Part shown: positions 31,128 through 39,072 of the stretch, piece by piece | Layout of the letters: the number at the start of each line of letters is the position of its first letter | Position numbering within the stretch: the first letter of the stretch is position 1 | Assembly: GCA_036794395.1 (NCBI GenBank) | Contig: DAIRGS010000027.1 | Span: forward strand, 1-39,072 | DNA length: 39,072 nucleotides | Direction of reading: 5' to 3' | Origin: DASXMX01 sp036794395 | Lineage (GTDB): Bacteria > Planctomycetota > Phycisphaerae > Tepidisphaerales > Tepidisphaeraceae | Notes under the pieces: model-generated | What the model was told of the DNA's origin: nothing | The model's database searches: none | Seen by the model: only the letters and a program-made list of their open reading frames with translations | Made by a program: the position numbers and the translations under genes

Positions 31128-32129
31128 TCACTTGGTTTGGGGCCGCGGCACGGTGAGGTCCTGATACGATTTCTCCAATTCATCGATCGTGCGCTGAACA
31201 CGGTCTGCCGCGTCGATAAGCTTCTGCTGGCGAGCGCGAAGCTCCTGGATAACCCTGTAATGTGTCTCCGCTGCGACGCGCAGCGCCTCACGTCGCGGAC
31301 CCACCTGCTGCTCCCACTGGTCCTTAAGCTCTTTAACGTTGTCTTGTGCAGCCTTTACATCTGCCTCAACACTGGCGGTGGCTTGCTCGGCGTTGGCGGG
31401 TATGGCGATTGGGGTCGCATCTGCCTTGGGAGTTGTTGGCTGGGTGGCCGGAGTCGACGCGGGATCCGGAGCAGGCGAGTTGCCAACGGGCTCCATAACC
31501 ATACAAACTTTTGCACCGGCTTTGGGTGTCACGTCCGGGTTGCGTTCCCATTCGAGCGTTTCATTTGAGCTGCTGGCGATCTGTGGGATATCGATTACGG
31601 TCAGATCAAAATTCACGATGCTGACCAGATAGCCGGTAATGTCCGCTGCGTATTTTCCATCGGGCAGAACGCGGGAGCCCGCAAAGACCCAGGTGAAAGG
31701 CGGAGCAGTCTTCTTGGTTTTCGTGTCCCGCATCCATCGCCACGCCGGTACGCTTACAGTCTTTCCATCGCGATCGAATTGCATCGTGATTTGGAGCGGG
31801 GGTCCTTGCGGAGGCGTCCATTTCTGAGTGGATTCGGAATATCGAACGGGCTGCCCCGGCTGAAGCCCCATCGCTAGCAAGGCGGCATGTAAATCCGAAG
31901 GCTTCACTTCCGAGCGAATCATGGCCTCGTAGTCGTTCGTGCCCTTCACGCAGCAGAAGAATTCGAGCGGGGCATTGCACGCAAGCATCTCGCATTCAAC
32001 GCGAACCTGCTTGGTTTTGGCGCTGAACTCGAGGTGTGGAAGCTTGCCAACTTTTGCATCGTCCGCTGGAGCTCCCTGGGCGGAGCAGGAGCACACGAAA
32101 AGAACCAGCAGGAGTACAGAGCGGGGCAT
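31128..32129 (-). CDS. Secreted YdjY-like protein with C-terminal coiled coil
   Basis: A 333-residue exported protein. The signal peptide is MPRSVLLLVLFVCSCSAQGA; the cysteines near the end might make it a lipoprotein, but no clean lipobox is visible. Residues 30-200 match the YdjY-like domain, with VRVECEMLACNAPLEFFCC, VKPSDLHAALLAMGLQPG and an ITGYLVSIVNF strand. A Pro/Thr/Ala linker (about 215-250) leads to a helical, coiled-coil C terminus (about 255-330). Function is unknown. AGGGAGG precedes the ATG. Confidence 0.75.
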   Translation of the reverse strand: MPRSVLLLVLFVCSCSAQGAPADDAKVGKLPHLEFSAKTKQVRVECEMLACNAPLEFFCCVKGTNDYEAMIRSEVKPSDLHAALLAMGLQPGQPVRYSESTQKWTPPQGPPLQITMQFDRDGKTVSVPAWRWMRDTKTKKTAPPFTWVFAGSRVLPDGKYAADITGYLVSIVNFDLTVIDIPQIASSSNETLEWERNPDVTPKAGAKVCMVMEPVGNSPAPDPASTPATQPTTPKADATPIAIPANAEQATASVEADVKAAQDNVKELKDQWEQQVGPRREALRVAAETHYRVIQELRARQQKLIDAADRVQRTIDELEKSYQDLTVPRPQTK

Positions 32130-32188
32130 GCAACCTCCCTAAGGTGAACGTTGCAAGATCGCGGCGCGACTTCGCAGTGGCCGGCAGT

Positions 32189-33154
32189 TTAACGGCGGGT
32201 TAAGGGTGCATGCAAAGGCGCAGCGGCCGAGATATCCGAGTTAAGCAGTGAAAGAAGTTCGTAAATGGCCCGAAGGCGGGGGGTTTGAACGTTCATCTCG
32301 AGTGCCAGGCGCAGAGGCTCGGCAAGGATTGGCCCCAGTTCCATCGGCCGGCCCTGCTCGCGGTCGATTTGCATGCTCGTGCGATAAGTGCCCATTCCCC
32401 ATGTGAAGGGGATGGCTTTGTGGATGAAGTCGCCGGTGATGGGGATTTTCTGTGCTGCCGCGATTGCCACAACCTCGGCCATCAGCGCGCTTACATATTG
32501 CACACCCGATTCACTGCCAAGCAGGCGGTCGGTCGAAAGTCCCAGCAGAGCACCCAACCCGCTGAATGCGACATTCCAGGCCAGCTTTTGCCACTTGCCC
32601 ACCCGTATGTCGTCAAGGACTTCAGCCTCAACTTGCGATCGTTTGAACGCCGTCGCAATGCGCTGAGCACGACCATCAGAGCGGGCAACGAAATCGGCCA
32701 GCTGAATGCGTCCGCCAAAAGTATGATTGATTGTGCCCGGCGCAATCCGCGTGCTGCAAATCCAGGCCAGGCCGCCGATGACGCGGCTCGGGCCGAATCG
32801 GCTGGCAAAATCCTTCTCGTTGCCCAAACCATTTTGAAGCGTGAGTATCGCGGTCTCCGGACCGAGCAAAGGACCAATCAGCGATTCATATAAATCCGCG
32901 GAGGTGGATTTCAACGTAACAACGACCAGATCCACCGATGGGAATTGCTCAACTTTTTCGTGGCCGTGAAATTGACTTGGGGCAAGATTGAAGTCTCCAT
33001 TGACGCTCTGAATCTTCCATCCGACGCGATTGACTTGCTCATAATCCGAGCGCAGAAGGAAATGAACTTCGTGCCCATGCTGGGCCAGGCGAGCGCCGTA
33101 ATACCCTCCAATCGCGCCGGCGCCAACGATCGCAATGGTGAGGGACGATGACAT
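32189..33154 (-). CDS. panE: 2-dehydropantoate 2-reductase family protein
   Basis: A 321-residue NAD(P)-dependent ketopantoate reductase-like protein. GAGAIGGYYGARL at 11-23 is the Rossmann loop, VVTLKST the next family motif, NGLGNE binds cofactor, and GKWQKLAWN holds the catalytic Lys, with the C-terminal helical domain following. PanE makes pantoate for coenzyme A, but many paralogues reduce other 2-keto acids. It sits 32 bp from an alcohol dehydrogenase gene, so another role is possible. No other pan gene is adjacent. Confidence 0.85.
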   Translation of the reverse strand: MSSSLTIAIVGAGAIGGYYGARLAQHGHEVHFLLRSDYEQVNRVGWKIQSVNGDFNLAPSQFHGHEKVEQFPSVDLVVVTLKSTSADLYESLIGPLLGPETAILTLQNGLGNEKDFASRFGPSRVIGGLAWICSTRIAPGTINHTFGGRIQLADFVARSDGRAQRIATAFKRSQVEAEVLDDIRVGKWQKLAWNVAFSGLGALLGLSTDRLLGSESGVQYVSALMAEVVAIAAAQKIPITGDFIHKAIPFTWGMGTYRTSMQIDREQGRPMELGPILAEPLRLALEMNVQTPRLRAIYELLSLLNSDISAAAPLHAPLTRR

Positions 33155-33186
33155 ATCGTAGATCGCTCCGCGACGACGGTTCTGGC

Positions 33187-34320
33187 TTAAAGAGCGGAAG
33201 TAAAAATCTGTTGGAACTCTGCTTCCCCAACTTTGCGCGGGTTAAAAGTCGCCGTCCACTGTTTGGCGGCGATCGCTGCAAGCTTGGGCAGCAGTTCCGG
33301 CATTGCATCGACTTCAGAGAGTTTCTTGGGGAGGCCCGCCACCGTGAGCATTCGCGTAAGCCGGTCGGCCAATGCATGGGCGTCGGGCATCAGATCTGAA
33401 TAGGGATTTTCACCCGCGGCCGCATTGAATCGAACGACATGGGGGAGCATCAGTCCAACCGCGACACCGTGTACCGTGTCGCACAGCGCGGTCAGCGCAT
33501 TGGCACAGGAGTGGGCGGCCCCAAGCATGGAGTTTTCGATTGCCGCACCGGCAATGTGCGAGCCCAGAAGCATCTGTTCGCGAGCCTTGGCATCATTGGG
33601 ATCCAGCATGACGCGCTCAAATGCCGGTTCGAGTAAATCCCACGCTTCACGCGACAGCCGTCTCGACGTTTCATTTCGTTTCAATGAGGCGGCGGTCTCC
33701 ACCGCATGCGCCACCGCATCAATACCCGTCGCGGCAGCGACGCCTGGCGGAACTGTCGCGATCAATTCCGGATCGAGAATTGCAACCCGAGGCAGCGCCT
33801 TCACATCCCCGCAAGCCATTTTCTGATGCGTTTCGGGATCGGTAATCAACGCAAACGATTGGGCATCGCTTCCCGTCCCGGCCGTCGTCGGAATCGCGAT
33901 AAACGGCAGCATCGGCTGCGTCGCTTTATTCACGCCCCAGTAATCCTGCATCCGGCCGCCATTGGTCAGCAGGAAGTTGATGCCCTTGGCGCAGTCCATC
34001 GCACTACCGCCGCCCAGGCCGATGATCAGATCGGGCTTGAACGGACGCGCGATAATCAATCCTTTACGCACGTGCTCGGTAGTAGGGTTCTGATCGGCAT
34101 CGTCATATACGCGCACCGGGACGTCGGCCTTGTATAAGGATCGAACGGCGCGATCGACATGGCCGGCTTTGGTGATGCCCGGATCACTCACCAGGAGAAC
34201 CCGCGTTGCGCCTTCGGCCTTAGCGATTTCGCCGACGCGATTGAGATTGCCGGCGCCAAATGCAATTCTGACGCGGGAGCCGGGCAGTTCAGTAGGGACG
34301 GGGGATTTGGAAAACATCAT
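33187..34320 (-). CDS. Iron-containing alcohol dehydrogenase
   Basis: A 377-residue group III alcohol dehydrogenase. The NAD loop is GGGSAMDCAKG at 103-113, and PTTAGTGS is at 144-151. Metal ligands are D201 and H205 in GIDAVAHAVE, H270 in GAAHSCANAL, and H284 in DTVHGVAVGLMLPH. The ATG at 34320 is preferred; upstream codons read through a palindromic repeat (34337-34356). No Shine-Dalgarno is visible. It lies with an aldehyde dehydrogenase and a PanE-like reductase, consistent with an alcohol-to-acid path or its reverse; the substrate is unknown. Confidence 0.93.
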   Translation of the reverse strand: MMFSKSPVPTELPGSRVRIAFGAGNLNRVGEIAKAEGATRVLLVSDPGITKAGHVDRAVRSLYKADVPVRVYDDADQNPTTEHVRKGLIIARPFKPDLIIGLGGGSAMDCAKGINFLLTNGGRMQDYWGVNKATQPMLPFIAIPTTAGTGSDAQSFALITDPETHQKMACGDVKALPRVAILDPELIATVPPGVAAATGIDAVAHAVETAASLKRNETSRRLSREAWDLLEPAFERVMLDPNDAKAREQMLLGSHIAGAAIENSMLGAAHSCANALTALCDTVHGVAVGLMLPHVVRFNAAAGENPYSDLMPDAHALADRLTRMLTVAGLPKKLSEVDAMPELLPKLAAIAAKQWTATFNPRKVGEAEFQQIFTSAL

Positions 34321-34336
34321 TCGGGCTTGTTCGTGA

Positions 34337-34356
34337 CACGGGCTTCCAGCCCGCGC
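34337..34356. repeat. Palindromic repeat CACGGGCTTCCAGCCCGCG
   Basis: CGGGCT (34339-34344)-TCC-AGCCCG (34348-34353). Same family as 11661-11680 and 11834-11852, with changed but still paired stems. Confidence 0.75.
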
Positions 34357-34459
34357 TGGGAACGCCACAATTGGGATTCAGTCCGGGTGCCAACCCTCGT
34401 TCAATCTACACTATACGCAGGTAATGGTTGAACAATGCGGGTTGCCGGGGCCAGATGTT

Positions 34460-35008
34460 TCAGAAGCCCTCGAAAACTTTCGCTACCGGGATCGTAAACC
34501 CGGGGACGACGTCTTCACCGGTAAGCACGTCGCCCTCCTTCAAAATCCGAACAGCATCGGGGCCACGGTAGATCGATACGGTCCGGTGTTTCGAATTCAT
34601 CCCCCATGCCAGCAGCGTGTTGTTCTCGAAATACTGCACCAACTTTTTCTGAAAGCGTTTTGGGGTATCGCTGGGCGATCGGAATTCGATCGCCAAATCC
34701 GGGGATCCTTCAAAGAACCCTTCCGATACTTCATGAAGGCCGGCGAGGCGAGACTTCGAGACGAACGAAATGTCGGGAATCAATACATCACGGCTCTTCA
34801 TGCGAAACCCGGTCTGCCCATCGAAAACTTCACCGAGCTGGTGCTGATAGACATGTACGGTAAATGCGCTGGCGAACCGCATGATCAGCCGCCCGTGCTT
34901 CGATCCCGCGGGACTCATCACGATCTCCCCGTTGAGCAGTTCACGCTTATAGCCGTCCTTCGGGAGGGCCATTAGTTCTTCGTCAGTGGGTAACGTTTTT
35001 ATAGGCAT
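34460..35008 (-). CDS. Uma2-family putative endonuclease (DUF820)
   Basis: A 182-residue Uma2 protein, a PD-(D/E)xK-fold family common in cyanobacteria and planctomycetes. YKRELLNGEIVMSPAG is the N-terminal motif, LIPDISFVS the first acidic site and PDLAIEFRSPSD the second. The role of the family is unknown. It lies 17 bp downstream of the aldehyde dehydrogenase start region on the same strand, in the middle of an apparent metabolic operon. A second Uma2 gene is at 36470-37042. Confidence 0.88.
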   Translation of the reverse strand: MPIKTLPTDEELMALPKDGYKRELLNGEIVMSPAGSKHGRLIMRFASAFTVHVYQHQLGEVFDGQTGFRMKSRDVLIPDISFVSKSRLAGLHEVSEGFFEGSPDLAIEFRSPSDTPKRFQKKLVQYFENNTLLAWGMNSKHRTVSIYRGPDAVRILKEGDVLTGEDVVPGFTIPVAKVFEGF

Positions 35009-35025
35009 GACAGCACCCGGGATTG

Positions 35026-36441
35026 TTATACCTCAACCGCCTCGATTTGAAACGCACGCTGGCGATAGAGATGCTCAAAGAGATTTCCCTCATGCGGCTG
35101 ATCCCAGCTCAACTGCCATGTCGGGACCACGCCCACATTCAGCCGATCGATGTGAGGGGAGTTCATCATGGCCCGGGCGAAGTTCTTGTCCTTCGTCAGC
35201 ACCGTTCCAACCAGGGTCGGTCCAACGGCTTCGGGCATCTCGGCGATGGGGCATTCCACGACTGACGCATAGGGGAACAGGAATTCCTTGTTCGCAAGGG
35301 TGTGGTCGCGGTCGCAGCGAATGATGGTCGGCAGGAGCCAGGCAAGGCGGCCCTGTTGAACGAGACGATGCGTGCCACGAATCTCGGCGGTGAGCTCGCG
35401 TGCGCCAGGCAGGCCCGCATTGATCATTGCCGACATGCGGACGGCCATCTGCGGGTTGGCAAACGCGGCAATCTGGGCGTTCGGATCATCGGCGGGAAGG
35501 GCCTTTACCTGCGCCAGCTTTTGCGCGACGGCGTTTGCGATCTGGTCGCCATTCTTTGGCGTCCAGACAGACGATGCATTGATGCACGACCGGCCGCCGT
35601 TGGCTGAAATCGATGAGGCGATCAAGTCGACGTACTTCTCCCATTCTCTGGCCGCGTCTTCTCCAAGAATGACCTTGCTGTACCCCGGCCCATGCAGCTC
35701 AACACGGGGGTCGTGCGACCAGGCCTTGGTAGTGGAAGCATCGCCAAACAGCATTGCGCGATCGACCACCTGGAGCAGCGTGGATGCGCCACCGTGATCG
35801 GTTGGATAGAAGCCAAACGCTTCGCGCGGGATGCCTGCCGCGGCTAGGGCCTCGAGCACCCGCAGAGGCGTCCAGGGTTCTTCACGTCCTGGTTTCAGGA
35901 TGATCGGGGTTTTGAGGGCAATGGCTGGAATCCAGAGCGAGTGAACCCCGGGGGAGTTGCTCGGGAGTACCGCCCCAAATGTTTTGGCCTCGCGGAAGTA
36001 GCTCAGCGTCCGGCCATCGTCGGAGCCATAGCCTTTATCGAGAATTGATAGATCAAATCCACGAGTGAGACCTGCAAGGATCACATCCATCTCATCGAGA
36101 ACGCGATGAATCTTCTTGGCGTTCAGCCGGCAATAGCTGTGCGGCATTCCCGTGGTGGAAGAAAGCTGGCGGATGTAATCATCGAATGTCTGCTTCGTGT
36201 CGCCGACGGGCAGCGTGCCGGTCATCAGCAGTTCCGCGGCCTTCTTGCACATCGCGATCAGTTGCTTGATGGTGAACTGCTCGAGGATGTCGAAATCCCA
36301 CCGATGCACGTCCCGGCTAATCAGCCCGCCATTGGCCTGGCTCACCTCGGCCACGGGTTCGCCGGTGGCATGGTGAACTATCTGGATCTTGTCGATGGAT
36401 TCGTAGGGCTTGCCTTGACGCAGGATTGGGATGTGTAGCAT
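35026..36441 (-). CDS. Aldehyde dehydrogenase family protein
   Basis: A 471-residue NAD(P)-dependent aldehyde dehydrogenase. The catalytic set is present: N162 in PSNSPGVHS, K183 in ILKPG, E248 in ELHGPGYSK, and nucleophile C286 in GGRSCINAS. The ELGGK-type motif is altered to ELHGP. The N-terminal part is divergent from standard ALDHs. The ATG at 36441 with GGAAA upstream is preferred over an in-frame TTG at 36453. Uma2 genes lie 17 and 28 bp away on either side. The substrate is unknown; an acylating CoA-dependent enzyme is not excluded. Confidence 0.88.
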   Translation of the reverse strand: MLHIPILRQGKPYESIDKIQIVHHATGEPVAEVSQANGGLISRDVHRWDFDILEQFTIKQLIAMCKKAAELLMTGTLPVGDTKQTFDDYIRQLSSTTGMPHSYCRLNAKKIHRVLDEMDVILAGLTRGFDLSILDKGYGSDDGRTLSYFREAKTFGAVLPSNSPGVHSLWIPAIALKTPIILKPGREEPWTPLRVLEALAAAGIPREAFGFYPTDHGGASTLLQVVDRAMLFGDASTTKAWSHDPRVELHGPGYSKVILGEDAAREWEKYVDLIASSISANGGRSCINASSVWTPKNGDQIANAVAQKLAQVKALPADDPNAQIAAFANPQMAVRMSAMINAGLPGARELTAEIRGTHRLVQQGRLAWLLPTIIRCDRDHTLANKEFLFPYASVVECPIAEMPEAVGPTLVGTVLTKDKNFARAMMNSPHIDRLNVGVVPTWQLSWDQPHEGNLFEHLYRQRAFQIEAVEV

Positions 36442-36469
36442 TTTGATTTCCAAAAAACAGGTTCGTCAG

Positions 36470-37042
36470 TTAATTCGATTCCTCGGGGAGCCAGAGTTCT
36501 CCGAGGGGGATTTCCAAGTCGTCAAAAGGCGGCAGTTGGACCCTGTCGTTTTTAGATCCCTTTGCAAGAAGTTTATACCGGCCGGTCGTGTGGCGATAAG
36601 CTTCGACGGTTCGTTTTTGAGGGTCAAGAATCCAATAAAACTTAACGCGACCCGCGGCGTACTGTTTGAACTTATCCCGCCGATCGATGATCCCGCTGCT
36701 GGGACTGATGATTTCGACACATAAATCCGGCGGCGCGTTCAGGGCGTCATCTCCCGGAATGAGATGAACGCGGTCCTTGCGATAGTAAATCAAATCAGGC
36801 CGACGGACATCATGTTTGCCGAAGATCGTGTCCACATCGCCCAACAGCTCGCCCAGATCGCGCTCAACAATATGATTTAGAAGAAAGCGCGTGAGCATCT
36901 TGTCGGGACGCGAGTGCCTGGGTCGCGGGCTTGGGCTCACGGCAATCTCCCCATCAACGAGTTCGAGCCGAACGCCAGGTGGATCATCTCCAAGCATGGC
37001 GAATTGTCGCGCAGTCATTTTGGTTGTGCTGACGACGGGCAT
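36470..37042 (-). CDS. Uma2-family putative endonuclease (DUF820)
   Basis: A 190-residue Uma2 protein. MTARQFAMLGDD leads to RLELVDGEIAVSPSP, then RRPDLIYY, PPDLCVEIISPSS, and the conserved QYAAGRVKFYWILDP with its Lys. AGAGG precedes the ATG. It shares the fold but little close sequence with the Uma2 at 34460, so the two are not a recent duplication. It lies 47 bp after the GT-C/TPR gene and 28 bp before the aldehyde dehydrogenase, all on one strand. Confidence 0.9.
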   Translation of the reverse strand: MPVVSTTKMTARQFAMLGDDPPGVRLELVDGEIAVSPSPRPRHSRPDKMLTRFLLNHIVERDLGELLGDVDTIFGKHDVRRPDLIYYRKDRVHLIPGDDALNAPPDLCVEIISPSSGIIDRRDKFKQYAAGRVKFYWILDPQKRTVEAYRHTTGRYKLLAKGSKNDRVQLPPFDDLEIPLGELWLPEESN

Positions 37043-37089
37043 TGCACACCTCTTCTGTCGGGATTATAGCGGAAGGAAACGACCGGAGG

Positions 37090-38892
37090 CTACCGGCCGT
37101 CCGTTGCGGCCTGAGCGGGGGAGGATTGCAGGCGGCTGATGGCGAAGCGGGCCTCGGCGGAGTTGGGGTGAGTTCTCAAGTAGCTCTTGTAATGGCTGAT
37201 GGCCGCCGTCGCGTTGTTGGATTCTGCAAGCAAGCGGGCGATGCGCAATTCCGTATCCGCAAAGCCGGGGAACCGCCGGAACGTTTCGGTGAAGGCGGCA
37301 ATGGCGGCAGGACGGTTGTGGGTCGCGTTTAGCGCGTCGGCAAGCATGTAGTAAGAAGTGGGGACTCGCGGCGCAAGCGTGCATGCCGCCTGTAAAAAGG
37401 GAATGGCCTCGGCAGGGCGGTCGAGCTTACACAGCGTCAAAGCGATGTTAAACAGGAGCGGTGCGTCCTTGGGGCGAACTTCGAGGACCGCAAGATAATG
37501 GTCCAGCGCCTCTTCCAGTTGCGTCGGCCCACCGCGATTGAGAAGCACGTAGCCGAGTTGGAGATGCGCCACTTCACTTCGCGGATTGACCTGCAATGTT
37601 CGATGGAACAGCGACCCGGTGTCTTCCCAATAATTCACTTGCGCCCGGCAAAGCGTCGCAAGAATCAGGATGACTGCCAATGGCGCCGCCACCGCCGCCG
37701 AGCGCCATCGCGTTTGCATCAACGTTGGGGCCACCTGTTTGATGGCGAACGAGATGATCAGCGACGCGCCCAGCAGCGACAGATAAAGATACCGATCTGC
37801 AACAGTTGAAAACCCCTGAAAATCAAACGGTGCGAGCCCGAGCATGGGAAACACGCCGAGCACGAAGATTGCCGCCCCGCACAGCAGCCACGGAAACCGC
37901 CGACGAACCAGCCAGCATGCCAGCAGTGTGGCGACTGGAAAGATCCAAATCACGTACGTGGTCCATTGCGCGAGAACCCGAGCCGGTGGACGGCCGTAGT
38001 CGGGAATCAGATTGATCGGGAGGACAAGCTTTCCAAGATAAAAAGCCAGCGCATCGCCCGCCACAAACGGCCGTTGCCAGAGCGGCGGCTGAAAGGCGTT
38101 GGTCCCCGCGTGAATGTGATGCGTAATCAACGCGTCGGCTCCGCCAATGAGCAGCCAGATCGCCAGCGGGGCGCAATCACGCACTCGGCCGCCCAACAGG
38201 AACAGTTGAATGGCCATCGCGATTAAAGGAAGCATCACCACCGATGGCTTGCTCAGAAGTGCCAGCACAAAGCACAGCGTGCTAATCCCAAACATTCCCC
38301 ACCGGCCGACACTTTTACCTGGCCGCTCTATTGAGCTGAAGTACGCCAGCAACGCACCGAGGGCCAGCGCTCCGCTCAACGGCGTGTACATGTTTGAAGC
38401 CCAGGATACCGGCTCGGCCTGCAATGGGTTGAGCGCGAAAAAAGCCGCGCCGGCCGCCGCGGCCCAGTCGGATTTCACCAGCTTGCGAAGCAGCAAAAAC
38501 GCCAACGCCGCCGCCAGCATGTGAAAAGACAGGTTGAGCGCGTGAAACGCCGGCGCATTGAGCGTTGAGCCATTGTTTAAATGCCCGGGGGTCCGCGCCA
38601 CATGGGCCAGGGCCCACCAGATTGTGTAATTGAGCGGCACCAGAAACTGGTTGTATCCGTGCATCGGATTCGACCAGAACTTTGCCAGGCCGGTCAGCGT
38701 GGGTGGGTCGAGATCGGCATTTCGAAGGATGAAAAAGTCATCATCCCAATAAACGAACCAGTGATTCAGCACCGGATAAAAGACCGCGAACGTGGCCACT
38801 ACGATCGCAATCGTAATCCAGAAGGCCCGACCCCCGGATGGGCGCGTCGTCAAGTCGGACACGGACGAATCATCAAGGGAGGTTTGGGGCAT
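37090..38892 (-). CDS. GT-C-like membrane protein with C-terminal TPR repeats
   Basis: A 600-residue protein. Residues 20-425 hold about ten to eleven transmembrane segments with a WDDDFF motif after the first, like the DxD/DD loop of GT-C mannosyltransferases and eukaryotic TMTC proteins. Residues 440-590 are TPR repeats, such as LLFNIALTLCKLDRPAEA and SYYMLADALNATHNRPAA. It probably transfers sugar from a lipid carrier outside the cytoplasm, or it has lost that activity. The start is uncertain: ATG at 38892 or TTG at 38910, with no Shine-Dalgarno at either. First gene of the eight-gene run. Confidence 0.85.
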   Translation of the reverse strand: MPQTSLDDSSVSDLTTRPSGGRAFWITIAIVVATFAVFYPVLNHWFVYWDDDFFILRNADLDPPTLTGLAKFWSNPMHGYNQFLVPLNYTIWWALAHVARTPGHLNNGSTLNAPAFHALNLSFHMLAAALAFLLLRKLVKSDWAAAAGAAFFALNPLQAEPVSWASNMYTPLSGALALGALLAYFSSIERPGKSVGRWGMFGISTLCFVLALLSKPSVVMLPLIAMAIQLFLLGGRVRDCAPLAIWLLIGGADALITHHIHAGTNAFQPPLWQRPFVAGDALAFYLGKLVLPINLIPDYGRPPARVLAQWTTYVIWIFPVATLLACWLVRRRFPWLLCGAAIFVLGVFPMLGLAPFDFQGFSTVADRYLYLSLLGASLIISFAIKQVAPTLMQTRWRSAAVAAPLAVILILATLCRAQVNYWEDTGSLFHRTLQVNPRSEVAHLQLGYVLLNRGGPTQLEEALDHYLAVLEVRPKDAPLLFNIALTLCKLDRPAEAIPFLQAACTLAPRVPTSYYMLADALNATHNRPAAIAAFTETFRRFPGFADTELRIARLLAESNNATAAISHYKSYLRTHPNSAEARFAISRLQSSPAQAATDGR

Positions 38893-38948
38893 AGGCGCGC
38901 TACTGATCAATCTGAGGATCGACCCGATTTCGCGCCTAAATAATCAAA

Positions 38949-38984
38949 GGACGCAAGTCCCGTAAAAGCCCCTGCAGAAGGGGT
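38949..38984. other. Two adjacent small hairpins in the leader of the GT-C/TPR gene
   Basis: GGAC-GCAA-GTCC (38949-38960) has a GNRA-type tetraloop on the plus strand. CCCCT-GCAGA-AGGGG (38969-38983) follows; on the minus strand its stem is followed by CTTTT, like a weak terminator. The rest of 38893-39072 holds no gene I can support. Confidence 0.35.
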
Positions 38985-39072
38985 AACAAATGACTGTGCT
39001 CAATTCCGCGCCATTGCTTTTAAGTGGCACGGCCTTCCCCTTCGGGTCTGAGCCTCAGGGTCGAAGACAGGC

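Noticed and set aside
38940..39072. Cyclic-di-GMP (GEMM) riboswitch because of GGACGCAAGTCC
   Set aside because: The flanking conserved bases of the GEMM core are not present, and only a short similarity exists.

Overview
This window looks like a chromosomal segment from a Gram-negative-type member of the Planctomycetota, probably a Phycisphaerae or Tepidisphaera-like lineage. That placement is inference. It rests on two adjacent membrane proteins ending in the CxxCGYxLxGNxSGxCPECG zinc-ribbon signature common in planctomycetes, an ECF sigma factor with a membrane-spanning C-terminal tail, a YdjY-like secreted protein, two Uma2 genes, many genes without a Shine-Dalgarno, moderately high GC, and intergenic regions packed with short dispersed repeats. 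HldE implies heptose-containing surface glycans. I see no tRNA, rRNA, CRISPR array, transposase, integrase or phage gene.

Layout. 1-4590: ECF sigma factor, a small ferredoxin-fold-like protein, hldE, and two zinc-ribbon membrane proteins divergent from hldE. 4591-5853: a 1.26 kb gene-free block of hairpin repeats. 5854-8508: a large secreted protein of unknown function. 8509-8979: a nested inverted-repeat block. 8980-13547: hrpB, rpiB and a YrdC/LMW-phosphatase fusion. 13673-16800: a HAD hydrolase overlapping tail-to-tail with an amidohydrolase, then rhaB. 16975-17643: trpF. 17802-19930: a translationally coupled ABC exporter pair. 20040-21790: a divergent promoter region, a small unknown gene overlapping lexA, lexA, and a PUR-alpha-like nucleic-acid-binding protein. 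22160-24078: a coupled RegB/RegA-type redox two-component system. 24257-28666: a membrane-anchored unknown protein, type III glutamine synthetase with a strong terminator, and a PIN-TRAM membrane protein. 28795-30398: a glycosyltransferase-like protein coupled to a secreted alpha/beta-hydrolase. 30440-38892: eight minus-strand genes in close order, comprising a GT-C/TPR membrane protein, Uma2, aldehyde dehydrogenase, Uma2, iron alcohol dehydrogenase, PanE-like reductase, YdjY-like protein and a membrane protein.

How genes may work together. The ABC pair and the RegB/RegA pair each share one base between stop and start and are almost certainly co-translated. The alcohol and aldehyde dehydrogenases probably act in one alcohol/aldehyde pathway, but the substrate cannot be read from the sequence. 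The most unusual signals are: a composite hairpin repeat whose stem shows compensatory changes between copies; four TGCATTT boxes spaced exactly 10, 10 and 30 bp apart beside hldE; an apparent large overlap upstream of lexA; Uma2 genes interleaved with dehydrogenases; and altered key residues in RpiB, TrpF and the YrdC domain. No single gene cluster is clearly a new defence or biosynthetic system.
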